Origin: Phascolomyces articulosus | Lineage: Eukaryota; Mucoromycota; Mucoromycetes; Mucorales; Lichtheimiaceae | Length of the DNA: 64,000 nucleotides | Direction: 5' to 3' | Assembly (NCBI GenBank): GCA_025677815.1 | Contig: JAIXMP010000002.1 | Span: 682,001 to 746,000 of the forward strand | Shown here: piece by piece, positions 58,774-64,000 of the stretch | How positions within the stretch are numbered: position 1 is the first letter of the stretch | Layout of the letters: each line of letters begins with the position of its first letter | The notes under the pieces: model-generated | What the model was told of the DNA's origin: nothing | Databases searched by the model: none | Seen by the model: the letters and a program-made list of their open reading frames with translations, nothing else | Made by a program: the position numbers and the translations under genes

Positions 58774-61207
58774 TTAATCACTTCCAAGGTACTCTTCAAT
58801 GATAAAGTTTTCTTCCTGGTCAGTGATACGCCCACTTGATTTTTTCTTGAATAAAGGTTGTAGTGATGTTCCATGGGTATATCCTTTCACTGTGTGATCT
58901 GAATCTGGATCATCTCCCCGTATAAAAATAAATCGATCCCGTTTTTCAAGATGTCGAAAAACGTTGTACATCATCTCCTTTGTCACTGCCCCATGAGTAT
59001 CCCAAATGTCCAAATAAGCCAGATTTTCTATGGATGCAAAAGCTATAATATCCTTTTCCATGATATCAAAAGGTAACCAAACTCGTAACGTATGTAGTGT
59101 TTGACTTCTTGCTAAATGCTCCAGGATCACGGACAAGACATCACCATTCTGGATCGATATATCTTGTAAATGTAGTTTTTGGATGGTGGATTGGGCTAGA
59201 GAAGGTGCCAAATCCAGTAAAAAGGCTGTATCTTCGTTTGAGTTATTATGTCGATAGGTAAATTCAACCAATTTGCTGTGTTTACAAACCAACACTGGGG
59301 CCAGCCAATGTCCATTTTGAATTATTCCAGGTTTTTCTTCTTTGATGTGTGGGGGTGTATCAACATCATCGCCTATATCGGCACAGTCGTCGTCGTCGTC
59401 ATCATAATGTGTCTGATAAATGGATAATTTTTCAAGTTCGGTCAACGAACCAAGTGCATCAAATAACTCGGGTGTCCAGAAACCAGAACCTTGGATATCT
59501 ACTAGTTGCAGTGCAGGAGACGCAGTAATAAATCGTGTCACTGTTTCTCCATCAATTGTATCATCATGAAGATTTAATACCAAATTGCGTAATTGAGGTG
59601 CACCCAGAGAAGCCAAGATATCCAAACACTTATATCGACTCGCCAAAAGTGTACCCATATCCAATTCCAGTGTTTCCAAGGTAGTGTGGCATCGTCGAAA
59701 AACGGCGCTAATAGGTTCATCATCCATTGTTGTACCTAAATCCATCGACCAAAACTTTAATTTGATTGTTTTGATACCAGCACTACTAGTTTGTTGTTGC
59801 GATGTATAAAGTGTAGTACAAAGTCGTGAATCGGATGTGCCCATATAAATGAATTCCTGGATATTTGGGCAATATTCAGATAACAATGTCAATATTCTTG
59901 TAAAATTACGATACTTTTGACTGTTGAGGGTAAATGATTCTAATTGGGAAGCTTGTTCTAATAAAGGGACTAAACCTGTATCTTCATCCATTCCGTTCCG
60001 TAAAACGAGTTTTGTAAGATACAGATCGGATGATGTCTCTGTTGTTGATGATGAGTGCGATCTAAGTATGTGAGGTATCGTAGGAAGTTGATCACCAATA
60101 TAGCGTGCCACAAAGTGTTGCGATATGTACTGTAGATTTGGACATGTGCGAGCTGCTATCAAGGATGATGCCATTGGATCTCTTTTATCAATGATCAAAC
60201 TATTCACCCAAGTATGTAATATCAATGTCGTTAAACTATTTTGATTTCGCTTAAGAATATTTTCTAACGGTACTCCTGGTCCACAATCCCATGCCTCTAA
60301 AAAGTGTATATGTTACATTAGGTGATTTTTCAAATGTTAAATTATCACGATTCAAATGACTGTCTATGGTCACCTCGCAATCCACTTCTCTACTATACTT
60401 ACCTATCGACTCTAGATTGTCCCATCGACGATCATTCACAATTCCAAGAATCTTTGCAGAAACTCCATCCAACAAGGATAAATTATCTTTATCTGTTCGT
60501 TTCAAAGTAATCATCCTAGGTTTATCCGCTGGGATACTGTACAAAAAGGGACCAATGGCGGTTTTCGTCATCATTTCTGCAATATGAAGTGTATACCATA
60601 GGGAAGACGATCCTTGTTGCTGTAATATGAAATTGCGCCAGAAATGACATGTGGATGCGAGTCGAACACAATCGGTGGTTGACATGTAGGATAAGATTTG
60701 AGAGACCACTTCGTAAGGAAGCACTTCGGCAATCCATTGGTTGTTTTTATGTATAACCATGGTTAAATGCTGATAATTATCTGTAAGGACAGAACGTTCA
60801 CGGTATGTATTCGGTACAAGAATAGCTCCTCTTTTGTATACATTGGCTGCTTCGTGCCATCGTTTTTGTAAAAGAAAAATATTTGCTCCTACAAGATAGG
60901 GATCAGGACGTGTCAAATTATTATATGGATTAGCTCTTTTGGCGTCGTCCGCAGCTCGATGATATTCCTTGCGTTTTTCATGAGCTGTGGCACGGTGTAA
61001 TAAAATAACAGACTCGAGTTCGGATTGTAACAGATCCAGAGCATGAGTATAAAGATCGATCGCTTGTGAATAGTTTTGTGATGCATAAGCTTGTTTTCCT
61101 TGTTCAAACGCTCGCTGCGTAGTCGTAATATCAAGGTGTGTCAAGGTCAACATGGAATCACCTGGTTTCGCTGTGGTGGAGAACGGTGATAATATGGATG
61201 CAGTCAT
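58774..61207 (-). CDS. TPR / F-box / LRR protein, Dia2/Pof3-like architecture
   Basis: Two exons, 60403-61207 and 58774-60296, with a 106-nt GT-AG intron at phase 1, give 775 aa. TPR-like helices at about residues 30-140 (AFEQGKQAYASQNYSQAIDL, VILLHRATAHEKRKEYHRAA, RWHEAANVYKRGAILVP) are followed by an F-box at about 157-195 (VLPYEVVSQILSYMSTTDCV, ASTCHFWRNFIL). A long C-terminal LRR-like region has units such as CPNLQYISQHFV, ASLGAPQLRNLVLNLHDD and SLTELEKLSIY, with an acidic DDDDDDCADIGDD insert. TPR plus F-box plus LRR is the layout of yeast Dia2 and fission yeast Pof3, SCF receptors tied to chromatin and replication. Whether this copy keeps that role is unknown. I chose the ATG at 61207, not an upstream TTG. 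Confidence 0.87.
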
Positions 61208-61503
61208 GTCCAATGAGATCGAGATGACAGAACAAAGGAAGCAAAAAAGAAAAAGGACCAGTAAGAAGTAAGTTTCGGCACATGTTGATGATATTAAGCT
61301 TAGAGAAATCCGTTGTGTTACTTAATATTCCCATTCTATCGTTTACATATTAGGCATGGTGTCCATGTTGCAGAAACTAATAAAATCGACTTTTTTCCAC
61401 TCCGCCGTAACAATCATCAATTTGTTTCAAGTCTTTTCTTTGGAGAAGCTGGAAAATACATGTTTCATCACGTTGGTTTCTTGTGATTTTTTATTATATT
61501 ATC

Positions 61504-61534
<31 letters not shown>

Positions 61535-61640
61535 AATATTATTATTCATTTACATACTTAATTTACATAATATATTAGAGGTATACATAATGAATTGAAT
61601 TGTTCATTTCTGGATAAATAAAGTCTATAAGAGAGTTTTT
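61208..61640. other. Intergenic between tandem TPR/F-box genes
   Basis: Short AT-rich spacer with a (TTA)n run at about 61509-61533. No gene is seen. Confidence 0.4.
61509..61533. repeat. (ATT)n microsatellite
   Basis: About eight ATT units in the spacer between two tandem F-box genes. Confidence 0.85.
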
Positions 61641-64000
61641 TTAATGATGGGATGATAGTCTTGATGAAAGTGTGCTCTTGCCTTCTTTAATCAGGTACCG
61701 TTGATCTAGTGATACACAGTCGCTTGGAATAACATCGTCATTCCTTTTGCAGCCCGTTAAATAATCACATACAGATTCACTATACTGAATATGAACCGCC
61801 AACAATCGCTCGATCTTCTTTTTTTGTTGTCTTTCAAATAATTCATACATGGCTGACTTGTCAAATGATCCTCCAGATGAATCATCATGAACAAATAGAT
61901 ACTCTAAATGTTCCATGGAAGCAAATGCTTCTAGTTCTTTCCCTCCTATTTGACAATCCATACGTATCTTTAAATGACGAATTTGAGAGTGCCTCAAATT
62001 TTCCAAGACGTCCAACAGAATTGAATCCCATAATCGTATACTGATTAATTCGAAATGCCGGATGCTTGACATACCAACCAATTTGGTGAGCTCTAGTGTA
62101 AATGGTGCAAGAGATGCTTGTTGACATGGATCACTGATGTTGATATTAGTGTTGAATTGATAATCATATACAAAATCATAAAGATTCGGGGTATTTAGTA
62201 GGACGGGTGCAATGGTGCCGCCAGTAGGAATATAGGATAATGTTGGCACTTGAAATTGTAATTTCAAGGAGAGTTGATCTCGATCTGTGGTAGATAATCG
62301 TCGTAATTGTGTTCGTGTAGCGAGTGCTTCAAATATATGCTGATTCCAAAGACCACGACCTAGCAGATCTACTTCTCGCAACGATGGGCACGCCATAATA
62401 AGTTTTGCAAGTACCTGGACAAGTGGATCTGCATTTTTCAATTTCGATGTCACCGTCAGTCGCTTCATCTGTGGAGCGCCAAGTTGCGCCAATGTTTCTA
62501 GTGAATTATATTCGCCTATTGCATCCAATACAGTAGTAGCCATATCTAGCGATTCGAGCGTAAGGTGTGCTTTTTGAAAGATCAACCCTAATTGTGTATC
62601 AGCTTTTGTATTATTTCCCTTGTCACCTCTTCCAGGCCTTAAAACCAATTCTTTGATATTTTTTTTCTTGGTATTGATCAGTTGTTGTTTTGATATCCTG
62701 GTATAGGTCGATAATGACGGTTCAGTTTTTGGTGTATAATGAAAAATCTCTAACATGGGACAGTGTCTATGTAATATTTGTAATACTTCCCAGTAAGAGA
62801 AAATACGCTGTTGACTGCTTATCTTGAGTGATTGGAGCATCGGTGATTCTCGTAAAAGTGTAACAAAGTGACGCGGTTCATCATCGTCCGGTGATACTTC
62901 AAGTGCAGTAAGGTGAAAATCGGATTGTGGTATAGTAGGGGGAATCAGTCCAGCTGGAATTTTTACATATTGTTGTGGTATCCTAGCAGTGATAGTTTCG
63001 AGTTTTTGGCAGATTTTTGGTGCGTCGCTTAATGCACCATTACGATAAATCGATAGAAAATCACTGCTTAACGCTAGTCGTCTTAAACTGTACTTGTTAA
63101 GAAGAAGAACACCTTCTAATTGTTTCTTGTTAAATTCTGATATATCTATATATAGTTATTAAAAAGCGAAGTCATATTAATGAAATTGATTTATAAGTTA
63201 CTTGCAATGATTAATCAATATTTATCCATTATTCGAAATTTTTAGTTTACCTAGATATTCCACTTGATTCCACTGCCGTTCCCGCATTGTCTTGAGTACC
63301 ATCATTGAATTATACCCGAGATTATCATCGATATGTCTTGGATAACTTTGAACCATATGCAACACAACATGCTTCACTTTATCACCAGGGATCAATCTCA
63401 GTAACGAATGAAAACCACGACAGGTTCGAAGATCTTTTGTCACATTAATACAACTCCACATATCTGTCCAGTTGCGTAATATATAATCAAACCAAAATCG
63501 GCATGTTAATGCAAGTCTCCCACGGTCCTTGATGGATAAATGAGATAAGATGGATGAAAGTACTTCATAGGGTAAAAGTTGTACCAACCATTGATTATGT
63601 TGGTCAATGATATGCATGATTTGATGGTATTGGTTCGCCAACTGAGTGTGTCGAGGATGCATTGAAGGAACTTGATGTGCACCTTTTTTAAATATCGTCG
63701 CAGCTTGATTCAGCTTACATTGTAAAAGTAAAGCGTTGCCTTGTGTGACGTAGGGGTCAGGCCACAATGTCACCTTCCCACCAAAAGATTCAGCACAATG
63801 ACCATCGTCCACTGCCTGATTGTAATTTTCTTGCATTTCATGAGCAGCAGCACGATGGAGTAAGATAACGGCGAGATCGGCTTGTAAGCTGGCAATGGCT
63901 TCTGAAAATAAATTCACAGCGTTGCTGTAGTTTTGTGTAGCATAAGCTTGTTTCCCCTGTTCAAACGCGATTTGGGTAGCTTTCAAGTCGAGATTCGTGA
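61641..64000 (-). CDS. TPR / F-box / LRR protein, Dia2/Pof3-like (5' end outside window)
   Basis: Exon 2 is 61641-63145 and exon 1 runs from 63251 past the right edge, so the start codon is not in the window. The intron 63146-63250 (105 nt) is at the same position and phase as in the neighbour. Visible are TPR-like helices (AFEQGKQAYATQNYSNAVNL, VILLHRAAAHEMQENYNQAV), an F-box (LLPYEVLSSILSHLSIKDRG, ALTCRFWFDYIL) and a long C-terminal region with CPMLEIFHYTP, LAQLGAPQMKRLTVT and ACPSLREVDLLGRG units. It is a close paralog of the gene at 58774-61207 and likewise a probable SCF substrate receptor. The frame is open across the whole of exon 2. Confidence 0.85.

Overview
This window is nuclear DNA from a fungus, most likely an early-diverging AT-rich lineage such as Mucoromycota. 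The support is indirect: nearly every gene has short GT-AG introns (about 70-140 nt), intergenic DNA is very AT-rich, F-box/LRR genes are abundant, and a degraded non-LTR retroelement tail is present. I place the organism by gene style only; no rRNA or other species marker is present, and I found no tRNA, CRISPR array or intact mobile element.

Layout. 0.4-2.7 kb: F-box/LRR gene (+). 3.6-5.8 kb: seven-exon membrane-anchored carbon-nitrogen hydrolase resembling bacterial apolipoprotein N-acyltransferase (-). 6.4-9.0 kb and 16.5-19.2 kb: two close paralogous secreted PhoA-type alkaline phosphatases in opposite orientation. Between them lie a TMBIM/BI-1 family gene (-), an SLX9-like ribosome biogenesis gene (+), a four-pass membrane protein (+) and a frameshifted retroelement fragment (-). 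19.4-20.2 kb: NmrA-like NAD(P)-binding protein (-). 21.2-23.3 kb: second F-box/LRR gene (+). 23.9-24.7 kb: unrecognised protein (+).

25.1-39.8 kb: a head-to-tail array of five apparently intact Dal5-like (anion:cation symporter family) MFS transporters plus one decayed copy. 40.8-42.4 kb: orphan multi-pass membrane protein (+). 44.2-46.1 kb: cytochrome P450 (+). 50.0-52.0 kb: 5-aminolevulinate synthase with two heme-regulatory CP motifs in its presequence (+). 53.6-55.9 kb: a separate Tna1-like MFS transporter with a 15-nt micro-exon and a 27-nt terminal exon (-). 57.8-64 kb: a tandem set of TPR/F-box/LRR genes of Dia2/Pof3 architecture (-): one pseudogene, one complete gene, and one running off the right edge.

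How the genes relate. There is no operon and no obvious single pathway. The dominant pattern is local duplication followed by divergence or decay, seen three times independently (phosphatases, Dal5-like transporters, TPR/F-box proteins). The phosphatases and transporters are consistent with expanded extracellular nutrient scavenging and uptake. The F-box genes are consistent with expanded SCF ubiquitin-ligase substrate receptors. Exon structures were built by eye from GT-AG sites, reading-frame closure and comparison between paralogs, so boundaries are predictions without transcript support.
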